NCBI GenBank assembly: GCA_948485625.1
Contig: CAOMRW010000019.1
Location: forward strand, 1-40,006
From: an uncultured Clostridia bacterium
GTDB taxonomy: Bacteria > Bacillota > Clostridia > TANB77 > CAG-508
Reading direction: 5' to 3'
DNA length: 40,006 bases
This document shows, one piece after another, positions 24,114 to 31,870 of this stretch (the stretch's first letter is position 1; each line of letters begins with the position of its first letter). The notes under the pieces are model-generated. The model did no database searches and was not told the DNA's origin. It saw only the letters and a program-made list of their open reading frames with translations. A program made the position numbers and the translations under genes.

Positions 24114-25732
24114 GGTAAATCACCTTCTATCTTTATTGTTATTATATCATTATCTTTTTGTCCAGAAGTAGAAATAACATTTGTTAATATTCCAGATGTT
24201 TTTATACTTGCTGTTAGATATCCTAATTGTGCATAACTCTTTGATTGTGCTTGAATTTCTATATGTGTTGTTGTTGTATTTTGTATAGATGTTAATTGTA
24301 CTCCATTTGGCATAACATACATAAGTTTATTTAATAAAATTGGTATCGCTTTTTTTAGTCTGTTAGTTTCTTCTAATCTTTGATTAATTTCTTGTAAATT
24401 ATTTATTTTTGTTGTATATTCATTTGTTTTATTTTGTGAAGTTTGTATATCTTTATCTACTAATGATATTTGTGTTTTTGTATTACTTATTGATTCTTGT
24501 GCTTCTATATTTTTTTCATCTATTTGAGTTTTTATTAAACTAGCAAATACACAATATACTATAAATAGTATTAATAGTCCTGAAATTGACCTTAGCATCC
24601 CTTTTTCTATTTTATCTAATGGTACATTAAAATCTACTGTAAATAAGTTTCCTTTAAATTTCTTATCTTGTACTTTTCCTTTTTTGCTTCCTACTTCCAT
24701 TGTTAAGAAATCAGGTAATTTGTCCATCATTGAAGATTTTTTAAAGTTCATTCCAGTGATTCCTTCACCTAGTCCACTTAATGCTAAAGATATAGCTGAG
24801 TTAACTTCTACATAGTCTTTTATATTTATATCTGGTGTTATTTTTATAAAACTTGGTTTTAAAATTTCACATCTTACATTTTCTAAATATTCTTCAAAAT
24901 ATAAGTCTATGTTGTTTATTAGTGCACCTGTTCCTGTAATATATACTTTATCTATTTTGTCTATGCTTTCATTTAATACTTTTCTTATTTGTCCAACTAT
25001 ATCATATAATGTTGGCATTATATCTTCTAGATAATTTTCATCTATGTCTGATAATTCTCTTCCTTCTGAAGTATATATAGTTGTTTCTTTACATATTTCA
25101 TATGCTTTTTGATATGAATTTTCTTTGATGTTTATTTTATCAAGTATATCTTGACTTCCAATTTCTAAAGTTTTTATATCATATATATTTTGATTTAATA
25201 TTGTTGTTATTATTGTTTTTTCTTCAATGTTTACTATTATTGAATTTTCTTTTTCATCAAAATGTGCAATATTTGATATTGTCATTGATACTGGGCTTAT
25301 GTTTTGTAATTTATATGAGCTAAATTTTTGTATTTTTTTGCTAAGTTCTATTTTATTTTCACTTACATGAATTACTTTAAGCCTTTCTCTTTCTTGTGTG
25401 TTTGGAGTAATTGCATATCTTGTTTCAAATACATTAGAATTATAGTTTTTATCTGCACAGTATCCTTCAAATTCTGTTTGTATTGCTTTTGGTAAATCTT
25501 TTTTATTTAATAAAGCAAATACTTGGAAATAGTTATACATTTCATCAGACAAATTTATGCTTATTGGTGTTTTATAACTATATGTTTCTTCTATAATTTG
25601 TTTTATTGTTTGCTCTAAATTCTCGTAAAATTTCACACCAAATGACTCTACTTTTATTTGTTCACGTTCTTTTGAAACTTTTGCATATTTAATTATATTT
25701 TCTTCTATATATAATCCAAGACAAGTTGACAT
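24110..25732 (-). CDS. PilM-PilN fusion protein
   Basis: 540 residues. The first about 330 are an actin-like PilM domain (LGLYIEENIIKYAKV; VNIEEKTIITTIL; VYITGTGALINNI as nucleotide-binding signatures), cytoplasmic. The C-terminal part is PilN: a short conserved cytoplasmic segment LFTVDFNVP, a transmembrane helix (SGLLILFIVYCVFASL), coiled coil, and the periplasmic-type fold with MPNGVQLTSIQN. In most bacteria these are separate genes and PilM binds the PilN N-terminus; here they are one chain. AAGGAGAAATC precedes the ATG, and the operon promoter lies about 100 nt upstream. Confidence 0.85.
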   Translation of the reverse strand: MSTCLGLYIEENIIKYAKVSKEREQIKVESFGVKFYENLEQTIKQIIEETYSYKTPISINLSDEMYNYFQVFALLNKKDLPKAIQTEFEGYCADKNYNSNVFETRYAITPNTQERERLKVIHVSENKIELSKKIQKFSSYKLQNISPVSMTISNIAHFDEKENSIIVNIEEKTIITTILNQNIYDIKTLEIGSQDILDKINIKENSYQKAYEICKETTIYTSEGRELSDIDENYLEDIMPTLYDIVGQIRKVLNESIDKIDKVYITGTGALINNIDLYFEEYLENVRCEILKPSFIKITPDINIKDYVEVNSAISLALSGLGEGITGMNFKKSSMMDKLPDFLTMEVGSKKGKVQDKKFKGNLFTVDFNVPLDKIEKGMLRSISGLLILFIVYCVFASLIKTQIDEKNIEAQESISNTKTQISLVDKDIQTSQNKTNEYTTKINNLQEINQRLEETNRLKKAIPILLNKLMYVMPNGVQLTSIQNTTTTHIEIQAQSKSYAQLGYLTASIKTSGILTNVISTSGQKDNDIITIKIEGDLP

Positions 25733-25831
25733 GATTTCTCCTTTTTTCTTTTTTTATTAATTTTATTATTTACAGTTTTTTTTTTAATAATACTTCATTT
25801 ATTTACATATTATGATATTAAATTCCTTATC

Positions 25832-25859
25832 ATTTTATCGTTTCTACAGCAAAAGTCAA
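25832..25859 (-). promoter_or_regulatory. promoter of the type IV pilus operon
   Basis: On the minus strand, TTGACT (25859-25854), 16 nt spacer, TAAAAT (25837-25832). Transcription would start near 25825, about 90 nt before pilMN, and cover the ten co-directional pilus genes to 16436. Confidence 0.65.
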
Positions 25860-25905
25860 TACTTTTAATTGAATTGTAATATAACTGTAATATATATGTA
25901 ACATT

Positions 25906-27201
25906 CTATTTTTTCTGTATTTTACATATGAAAAATCCATCTTTTTCTTCATCTGGTAATATATTTATAATACTATTTTTTATAATTTCAAAATTTTTAT
26001 TTTTATTTAAAAATTTTTCTATTACTCTTTCATTTTCTTCTTTTAAAATACTACATGTAGAATATGTAATAATTCCACTTTCTTTTAAATATTTAGAACA
26101 ATTTTCTAATATTTTTTCTTGTAACTCAGAAATTTCTTTTATATCTTCATTTTTTCTTTTCCATTTTATATCTGGTTTTCTTTTAATCACACCTATCCCA
26201 AGGCATGGAACATCTAATAAAATTTTATCAAATTTTTCTACTAATTCTTCATCATATATGCTTGCATCTTTTACTTTTGTTTTTATAATATTTATGCCTA
26301 GCCTATTTGCATTTTGTTTAACAAGTTTAGTTCTATGTTCATGAATATCCCATGCTTCTATATTTCCTACATTATCCATTAATTCTGCAATATATGTAGT
26401 TTTCCCTCCTGGTGCAGAACATGCATCTAAAATATTTTCTCCTGGTTTTGGGGCTAATACTTTTGCTGTTAATCCTGCTGATATATCTTGAATTGTACAG
26501 AATCCATCTTTAAATAACTCTAAATTCTCTATATTTTTCACTTTTTCTAAAATCAAAAAATCTTCATATTTTGTTTCTTTATATTGTATATTCTTTTCTT
26601 TTAATTTTTCTATAAACTGTTTTTTACTATTTTTCAAATTATTAATTCTTATTGTTATTTTCGGTTTTATATTAGAATTTCTACATATTTTTTCAACTAT
26701 TTCAATATTATTATTTTTCAATAATTCTTTTATTATCCATTCTGGCATTGAAGTAGTTTTTGAAATCCTTTCTATATCATCATTTATTTGGAAAAAATCT
26801 TCATAATCATTTTTTTCAATTTTTCTTAAAATAGCATTTACAAAATTCGAACTTGATGCATGTCCATATCTTTTTGCTAAATTAACACTTTCATTTACAG
26901 CTGCTGATTTTGGTACTTTATCTAAAAAAATTATTTGATATACTCCCATTCTTAAAATATTCAAAATCCATGGTGATATTTTTTTCAATTTTATTTTTGA
27001 ATATTTTTTTATTATTTCATCTAATGTTAATCTCCAAGTTGTAACACCATATACAATTTCTGAAATAAATCCAATATCTTTTTCATTTAAAATATTTCTA
27101 TTTTGCTTTATTTCTTCATTTAACACTATGTTTGAATATGCTTGTTCTTTATCTATTTTATATAGTATCTTAAGAGCTGTTTCTCTTGTTTTATCAATCA
27201 T
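25906..27201 (-). CDS. rsmB: 16S rRNA (cytosine(967)-C(5))-methyltransferase
   Basis: SAM-dependent RNA methyltransferase. N-terminal NusB-like domain (about 1-135, with RETALKILYKIDKEQAYSN), then the Rossmann methyltransferase with motif I LDACSAPGGKTTYIAE, motif IV DVPCLGIGVIKRKPDIKW and motif VI YSTCSI carrying the catalytic Cys. The 431-residue length is typical. AAGGAGG precedes the ATG. It stands alone here; in many Firmicutes it is next to prpC-prkC. Confidence 0.95.
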   Translation of the reverse strand: MIDKTRETALKILYKIDKEQAYSNIVLNEEIKQNRNILNEKDIGFISEIVYGVTTWRLTLDEIIKKYSKIKLKKISPWILNILRMGVYQIIFLDKVPKSAAVNESVNLAKRYGHASSSNFVNAILRKIEKNDYEDFFQINDDIERISKTTSMPEWIIKELLKNNNIEIVEKICRNSNIKPKITIRINNLKNSKKQFIEKLKEKNIQYKETKYEDFLILEKVKNIENLELFKDGFCTIQDISAGLTAKVLAPKPGENILDACSAPGGKTTYIAELMDNVGNIEAWDIHEHRTKLVKQNANRLGINIIKTKVKDASIYDEELVEKFDKILLDVPCLGIGVIKRKPDIKWKRKNEDIKEISELQEKILENCSKYLKESGIITYSTCSILKEENERVIEKFLNKNKNFEIIKNSIINILPDEEKDGFFICKIQKK

Positions 27202-27226
27202 ATTTGCCTCCTTCTTTATAACAGGT

Positions 27227-27340
27227 AAAAGCTGTGTTTGGGGACGGAGGAAAAAAACAGTTTTTTTATAGTTATATATATTATTTTAATTCTCTTATAT
27301 TAAAAGCTGTTTTTTTCCTCCGTCCCCAAACACAGCTTTT
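27227..27340. repeat. GGGGACGG-type palindromic element (REPIN-like) 2
   Basis: Perfect 34 bp inverted arms (27227-27260 and 27307-27340) containing TTTGGGGACGGAGG then an A-run and CAG, with a 46 nt A/T loop. It lies between the divergent rsmB and spoVA units. The core GGGGACGG is shared with 6736-6826. Perfect arms suggest recent origin or selection for pairing. Confidence 0.8.
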
Positions 27341-27379
27341 CATTATTATATATTATTTTTTATAAAATTTCTATATTTT

Positions 27380-27408
27380 GCATATTTTTTCTAAAAACGG
27401 TAAAAATA
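27380..27408 (+). promoter_or_regulatory. forespore sigma-F/sigma-G-like promoter of the spoVA unit
   Basis: GCATA (27380-27384), 14 nt spacer and GGTAAAAATA (27399-27408), matching the GYATA and GGNNANAHTR consensus of forespore sigma factors. It lies 29 nt before the dodecin-like start and upstream of spoVAC, which forespore sigma factors control in known spore formers. Confidence 0.6.
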
Positions 27409-27436
27409 TTTTTAAAAGATTTTTAGGAGGTTTAAG

Positions 27437-27658
27437 ATGGATATAGAAAAACATTTAATAATTACTGGTACTTCTGATGTATCATGGAAAGATGCTATAG
27501 TAAAAACTATTGCTGAGGCGTCTAAAACTATTGATTATTTATCTAGTGTTAAAATTTTAGAACAAAGAGCTAAAATTGATGGAAATAAAATATCAGAGTA
27601 TTTTGTAGATTTAGATTTAAGCTTTTTAGTAGATTTAAATAGAAAGGATGATAATTAA
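27437..27658 (+). CDS. dodecin-family small flavin-binding protein
   Basis: 73 residues. The pattern ITGTSDVSWKDAIVKTIAEA, then SKTI...KILEQRAKIDGNKISEYFVDLDLSF, matches dodecin layout: LxGTSxxSWxxAxxxAIxxA helix followed by two antiparallel strands and a terminal strand. Dodecins form 12-mers that store riboflavin or FMN. AGGAGG precedes the ATG. The stop overlaps the spoVAC start (TAATG), so both are translationally coupled, and the forespore-type promoter lies just upstream. A role in spores is inferred from context. Confidence 0.65.
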   Translation: MDIEKHLIITGTSDVSWKDAIVKTIAEASKTIDYLSSVKILEQRAKIDGNKISEYFVDLDLSFLVDLNRKDDN

Positions 27659-28123
27659 TGAATCCTATAGAAACAAAACAAACATATCAAGATTATGTTG
27701 ATAAAAAATCGCCCAATTCCCCAATTCTTAAAAATTGTTTTAATGCATTTTGGGTAGGTCGGATTAATTTGTACAATTGGTCAAATTATTATGAATATTT
27801 GTAAGCAAAGAGGTTTTGACCAAACTATGTCTGGTACTATTGTATCTATTATATTAATTGGTTTATCTGCATTTTTAACAGGTCTTAATTTATTTAATAG
27901 AATTGGAAAATTTGCTGGTGCTGGTTCTTTAATTCCTATAACAGGTTTTGCAAATTCTATTGTTTCTCCTGCTATGGAATATAAATCTGAAGGTTATGTT
28001 ATGGGTGTTGGTGGAAAGATGTTTACTGTTGCAGGTCCTGTATTAGTATTTGGTATTTCTGCTTCAATTATTGTTGGTATTGTTTATTTAATTTTTAATA
28101 CTCAGAGTATGACTTTAGTGTAA
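27658..28123 (+). pseudogene. spoVAC: stage V sporulation protein AC, single-base frameshift
   Basis: Inner-membrane component of the SpoVA channel that moves Ca-dipicolinate into and out of the spore. The frame starting at ATG 27658 encodes MNPIETKQTYQDYVDKK...NCFNAFWVG, then goes out of frame near 27760 and stops at 27801-27803; the next frame continues with GLICTIGQIIMNICKQRGFD, AGAGSLIPITGFANSIVSPA and KMFTVAGPVLVFG to 28123. Dropping one base (T27759 or C27760, within GGTCGGA) restores a full-length SpoVAC. No slippery run is evident. It is either a sequencing error or a true mutation; spoVAD and spoVAE downstream are intact. Confidence 0.85.
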
Positions 28124-28125
28124 AT

Positions 28126-28175
28126 TGAAACATTTGGGACAGTCCAATTTTGTTTCATAATTTTGTCGAATTTTG
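28126..28175 (-). repeat. GGACTGTCCC-type repeat unit (inverted copy)
   Basis: On the minus strand CAAAATTCGACAAAATTATG then AAACAAAATTGGACTGTCCC then AAATGTTTCA, matching the two tandem units at 34323-34436. The unit itself folds: TGAAACA...TGTTTCA around GGAC/GTCC. It starts right after the spoVAC stop codon. Confidence 0.7.
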
Positions 28176-28253
28176 TTTTTTATTTTTTATATAAACTATT
28201 ATATTTATTAGACAAATCGTACTGTCACAAATATCTTAAAGGAGTTGATTTTT

Positions 28254-29255
28254 TTGGAAAAAGTAGGTAATCAAACTATTAAATTTAATAATCCCCCTAC
28301 TATTACTGATTGTGCTTCTATTGTTGGTCCTAAAGAAGCTCAAGGGCCTCTTGCTAAATATTTTGACCAAACTTTAGATGATGAATTTTGGGGTGAAAAG
28401 ACTTGGGAAAAGGCTGAAAGTAAAATAATAAAAGAAACTGTAAATACTGTTATTAGTAAATCTGGTATTCCATCTGATAATATTGATTGTTGTTTTGCTG
28501 GTGATTTACTTAATCAGTGTATTTCTTCTAGTTTTGGTCTTCGAGAGTTAAGTATTCCTTTCTTTGGTGTTTTTGGTGCTTGTTCAACTTTTGTTGAGTC
28601 TATGTCATTATCAGCTATTGCTGTTGAGAGTTTTGCAGAAAATGTTTTATGTGCTACTTCAAGTCATTTTTGTAGTGCGGAGAAACAATTTAGATTTCCT
28701 CTTGAGCTTGGTAATCAAAGGCCTCCATCAGCTCAATGGACTGTTACTGGTAGTGGTGCTGCAATCATTTCTAAAAATGGTCCTGGACCATATATTACTC
28801 ATATTACACCAGGCAAAATTGTTGATATGGGAATAAAAGATGCTAATAATATGGGGGCTGCTATGGCTCCTGCTTTTGCAGATACTTTACTGGCTCATTT
28901 TCTAGATACTGGCAGAAGTCCTAGTTATTATGACGCAATTATTAGTGGTGATTTAGGTCATATTGGTAAAGAAATTGCAATTGATATTGCTAAATCTCAA
29001 GGTTATAATATAAAATCTAATTATAATGATTGTGGTGTTTTAATTTTTGATAAAAATGCTCAAGATACTCATTCAGGTGGTAGTGGTTGTGCTTGTTGTG
29101 GTACTGTTTTTTCTGGGTATTTGTTTAAGCAACTTAAAGATAAGAAGATTAAAAAATTATTACTTGTTGCTACTGGTGCTTTGATGAATTCTACTAGTTC
29201 TCAACAGGGTGAGAGTATTCCTGGTATTGCACATGCTATTAGTATTGAAGTGTAA
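28254..29255 (+). CDS. spoVAD: stage V sporulation protein AD
   Basis: Thiolase-like protein that binds dipicolinic acid and forms part of the SpoVA complex in the spore inner membrane. KVGNQTIKFNNPPTITDCASIVGPKEAQGPL, FGVFGACSTFVESM, SAEKQFRFPLELGNQRPPSAQW and ISGDLGHIG are family landmarks. No ATG is present at the N-terminus; two TTG codons (28245, 28254) are possible, and AAAGGAG 9 nt before 28254 (LEKVGNQTIKF) favours the second. About 333 residues, normal for the family. Confidence 0.95.
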   Translation: MEKVGNQTIKFNNPPTITDCASIVGPKEAQGPLAKYFDQTLDDEFWGEKTWEKAESKIIKETVNTVISKSGIPSDNIDCCFAGDLLNQCISSSFGLRELSIPFFGVFGACSTFVESMSLSAIAVESFAENVLCATSSHFCSAEKQFRFPLELGNQRPPSAQWTVTGSGAAIISKNGPGPYITHITPGKIVDMGIKDANNMGAAMAPAFADTLLAHFLDTGRSPSYYDAIISGDLGHIGKEIAIDIAKSQGYNIKSNYNDCGVLIFDKNAQDTHSGGSGCACCGTVFSGYLFKQLKDKKIKKLLLVATGALMNSTSSQQGESIPGIAHAISIEV

Positions 29256-29311
29256 TACCAAAAATAGACAGTCCCATTTGGACAGAGGTTAATGAAAGGA
29301 GATTATAAATT

Positions 29312-29704
29312 ATGGATATAAATTGGCAAATGGTTTTTGATTGGATGTCTCTTCTAAAGTGTTTTGTTGTTGGTGGTTTAATTTGTATTATTGGACAAAT
29401 TTTAATTGATAAAACTAAGTTAACTCCTGCTAGAATTCTAGTTATTTTTGTTACTACTGGTGCTATTTTAGGTGGTCTTGGTATTTATAAATATGTTGTT
29501 GATTTTGCTGGTGCTGGTGCTACTGTTCCGCTTACAGGCTTTGGTTATAATTTAGCAAAAGGTGCTATAGAGGGCGTTAAGGAAGCTGGTTTGGTTGGTG
29601 CTTTCACTGGTGGTGTTAAGGCTGCTGCTGGTGGTATTGCTGCTGCTGTTTTCTTTGGTTATTTAGCTTCTCTTATTTCAAAACCAAAGATGAAGAAACA
29701 ATAA
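29312..29704 (+). CDS. spoVAE: stage V sporulation protein AE (SpoVAEb type)
   Basis: 130 residues with four hydrophobic segments and the motif VVGGLICIIGQILIDKTKLTPAR, typical of SpoVAEb, plus DFAGAGATVPLTGFGYNLAKG. It is the membrane partner of SpoVAC and SpoVAD. GAAAGGAG precedes the ATG. It is the last gene of the operon, followed by a clear terminator. Confidence 0.95.
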   Translation: MDINWQMVFDWMSLLKCFVVGGLICIIGQILIDKTKLTPARILVIFVTTGAILGGLGIYKYVVDFAGAGATVPLTGFGYNLAKGAIEGVKEAGLVGAFTGGVKAAAGGIAAAVFFGYLASLISKPKMKKQ

Positions 29705-29705
29705 T

Positions 29706-29750
29706 AAAGATGGATTTGAAGATAATTCTTCATAATCCATCTTTTACTTT
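29706..29750 (+). terminator. terminator of the spoVA operon
   Basis: AAAGATGGATT (29706-29716) and AATCCATCTTT (29734-29744) form a stem with an internal GAAGATAATTCTTC mini-hairpin, followed by a T-rich run. It separates the operon from the convergent prepilin-like gene. Confidence 0.75.
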
Positions 29751-29790
29751 CTATTATTTATTTTGTAATTTTACTTATTATAAAATTGTA

Positions 29791-31134
29791 TTAATATAGT
29801 GTTGTACGAAATCCAATACTCCACATACTACTAGTAGGATTATGTCCTATTTCGCTACGATATGAAGCAGGGAAGATATCTCCTCTAACTCCATAATATG
29901 CTCCTCTTATTGTAGCATATCCACTTCCACTACTTGTAGTCGTATAGTTTGTTTTCTCTAATGTCCATTCCCATACATTTCCTGCAAAATCATAAATATT
30001 CATCTTATTAGTTTGTTCTGAAGCTCCAGTTGTTAATAATTGGTGATAATTTTCATTACTTGATGTTTGTGCTGAAGTTACATAATTTTTTGTATCTACA
30101 TTAAAATCAACCCATTCATTTTCTCCACTAATATTTGATTGAGTTCCTGGATTTACATTATATTTTCCTCTGTCCAATTTCAAGCTTTTATTACAATAAT
30201 TTCCCCAACTTGTACTAAATGTATTTATATTTCCTTTTGTAAGTCCTGATTTATTTTCTAAATGTTTACAAACCAAATCCCATTGTATTCCAAATAGCAG
30301 ACTACTTGTCTTATTTTCATCTGGTGTCATACGCATTGAAACTTGCTGTGCTTGTGCACATGTTACATATGTATAAGGTATTTGATTAGCTTGGCTTACT
30401 GCTTTTCCTCCAATTCCACTAATACTTGTTCTTATAGAATTTTTTAAAGTTGCTGTATTGTCTCCTATTTCATATCTTGATAACCAAAATCCTCCATTTG
30501 TATATATGCTTTTAAGCATTTTATTATATTCTATTGTATAATTATCATAAGTTAACCCACATTCACTGTAATATATATCATCGTAAAGATTACTTGATGA
30601 ATTTTTATAATCTCTTGTATATGTTATCAAATTTGATTTTATTGTATCAGTATCTTCAATATTATTTGTTGTAAATATTGTTTTTGGTACTTCTATCCAT
30701 ACCCATTCATTATCATTATGGTCTTTTATTACTATTCCTTTTTCAGCATCTGGTTCTATAACAGTTATTTCTCCATTAGGAATTGCATTTTCTGGATTTG
30801 TCTCTTCTTTATTTACATTTTCAAATAATGAATCTTTAGGATTATCATCAACATTTCCTCCATCAGTTTCGTTTTTTTCATCTCCTGATGATGTTCCTTC
30901 ATTAGTCGAATTTCCTCTCAAATCATGCATTTTATTTTGATAATCTGATAATATTTTATCTTCTTTATTATCTCTTTCCTCTGCTTTATTTTTTGCTGTT
31001 TTCGCTTCATCAATTATATTATTTCCTTTCAGAGCAATCAGAGATATTCCAGCTAATATTAACAAAACTATAATAGTTATAACTAAGGCAATTAATGTTA
31101 TTCCTTTGCTTTTATTACTTTTCATGTTTCTCAT
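29791..31134 (-). CDS. prepilin-like protein with FGE-sulfatase (SUMF1-like) domain
   Basis: 447 residues. Leader KSNKSKG|ITLIALVITIIVLLILAGISL plus a charged helix to about residue 70, an acidic Asn/Gly-rich linker (about 70-130), then a domain resembling formylglycine-generating-enzyme/C-type-lectin folds: GFWLSRYEIGD, PYTYVTCAQAQQVSMRM, NIYDFAGNVWEWTLE, YATIRGAYYG and the closing IGFRTTLY. Catalytic residues of true FGE are not evident, so a binding rather than enzymatic role is likely. Ala replaces Glu at mature position 5. GGAGGATACAA precedes the ATG. It is a single-gene unit between the spoVA and infC operons. Function is inferred to be pilus-tip or surface binding. Confidence 0.75.
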   Translation of the reverse strand: MRNMKSNKSKGITLIALVITIIVLLILAGISLIALKGNNIIDEAKTAKNKAEERDNKEDKILSDYQNKMHDLRGNSTNEGTSSGDEKNETDGGNVDDNPKDSLFENVNKEETNPENAIPNGEITVIEPDAEKGIVIKDHNDNEWVWIEVPKTIFTTNNIEDTDTIKSNLITYTRDYKNSSSNLYDDIYYSECGLTYDNYTIEYNKMLKSIYTNGGFWLSRYEIGDNTATLKNSIRTSISGIGGKAVSQANQIPYTYVTCAQAQQVSMRMTPDENKTSSLLFGIQWDLVCKHLENKSGLTKGNINTFSTSWGNYCNKSLKLDRGKYNVNPGTQSNISGENEWVDFNVDTKNYVTSAQTSSNENYHQLLTTGASEQTNKMNIYDFAGNVWEWTLEKTNYTTTSSGSGYATIRGAYYGVRGDIFPASYRSEIGHNPTSSMWSIGFRTTLY

Positions 31135-31176
31135 TTGTATCCTCCTAATATTTTATATCAAAATTATATATTAATT

Positions 31177-31205
31177 AAAAAAAAATAGCAAGTTCTCCTG
31201 CTACT
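31177..31205 (-). terminator. terminator of the infC-rpmI-rplT operon
   Basis: On the minus strand TAGCAGG-AGAA-CTTGCTA (7 bp stem, tetraloop) followed by nine T residues, 17 nt after the rplT stop. Confidence 0.85.
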
Positions 31206-31221
31206 TTTTATCTATATTTTA

Positions 31222-31572
31222 TTATGCTTTTTTTGCTATTTCAGCTATTTCTGTAAAAGCTTTTGGATCGCTTACAGCTATTTCAGCTAACATTTTTCTA
31301 TTTATTGTTACATTAGCTTTTTTTAGTCCTGCTATCATTTTGCTGTATGTTGTTCCATTCATTCTAGCTGCTGCATTTATTCTTGTTATCCATAATTTTC
31401 TAAAATCACTTTTTTTATCTTTTCTTCCTACATATGCATAAGATAAAGATTTCATAACTGCTTGATTTGCATTTCTAAATCTATAATGTTTTGCTCCATA
31501 ATATCCTTTTGCTTGTTTTAATATTTTTTTATGTCTTGCTCTTGTTGTTCTTGCTGTTTTTACTCTTGCCAT
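31222..31572 (-). CDS. rplT: large ribosomal subunit protein bL20
   Basis: Assembles early on 23S rRNA and, in Firmicutes, represses its own operon through the leader RNA. The sequence MARVKTARTTRARHKKILKQ and YYGAKHYRFRNANQAVMKSL is unmistakable. The longest frame begins with a TTG at 31590, but GGAAGGTGA lies before the ATG at 31572, giving 116 residues, the normal length. It is the last gene of infC-rpmI-rplT. Confidence 0.97.
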   Translation of the reverse strand: MARVKTARTTRARHKKILKQAKGYYGAKHYRFRNANQAVMKSLSYAYVGRKDKKSDFRKLWITRINAAARMNGTTYSKMIAGLKKANVTINRKMLAEIAVSDPKAFTEIAEIAKKA

Positions 31573-31625
31573 TTTTTTCACCTTCCTCAATTTTCTTTAA
31601 TTTCTTTATTTATTATATAATCTTA

Positions 31626-31829
31626 TTATCCACCATATGGTAATAATTTTTTGATTGTATTTTCACAAGTTTTACTTGCATAAGCATTTTGAACTTTTCC
31701 TGATTTTTTTTGTCTTTTTGTTTTATTAGCTAATAAGTGTCTTCTGTTTGATTTTGTTCTTTTTACTTTTCCTGTTGCTGTTAATGAGTATCTTTTTTTA
31801 GCAGCTTTATTTGTTTTTAATTTTGCCAT
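31626..31829 (-). CDS. rpmI: large ribosomal subunit protein bL35
   Basis: 67 residues, basic, AKLKTNKAAKKRYSLTATGK at the N-terminus and LLPYGG near the end. AAGGAGGG precedes the ATG. It sits between infC and rplT in the standard order. Confidence 0.97.
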   Translation of the reverse strand: MAKLKTNKAAKKRYSLTATGKVKRTKSNRRHLLANKTKRQKKSGKVQNAYASKTCENTIKKLLPYGG

Positions 31830-31870
31830 GAGTTTTCCCTCCTTAAATTTTATATATATAAAACGTATTA

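Noticed and set aside
27658..28123. Programmed frameshifting in spoVAC
   Set aside because: There is no slippery heptamer, no stop codon at the shift site and no downstream pseudoknot that I can see; SpoVAC is not known to use recoding. An error or mutation is simpler.
29791..29940. A diversity-generating retroelement variable region at the end of the FGE-domain gene
   Set aside because: No template repeat or reverse transcriptase is visible in the window, so it is kept only as a hypothesis to test.
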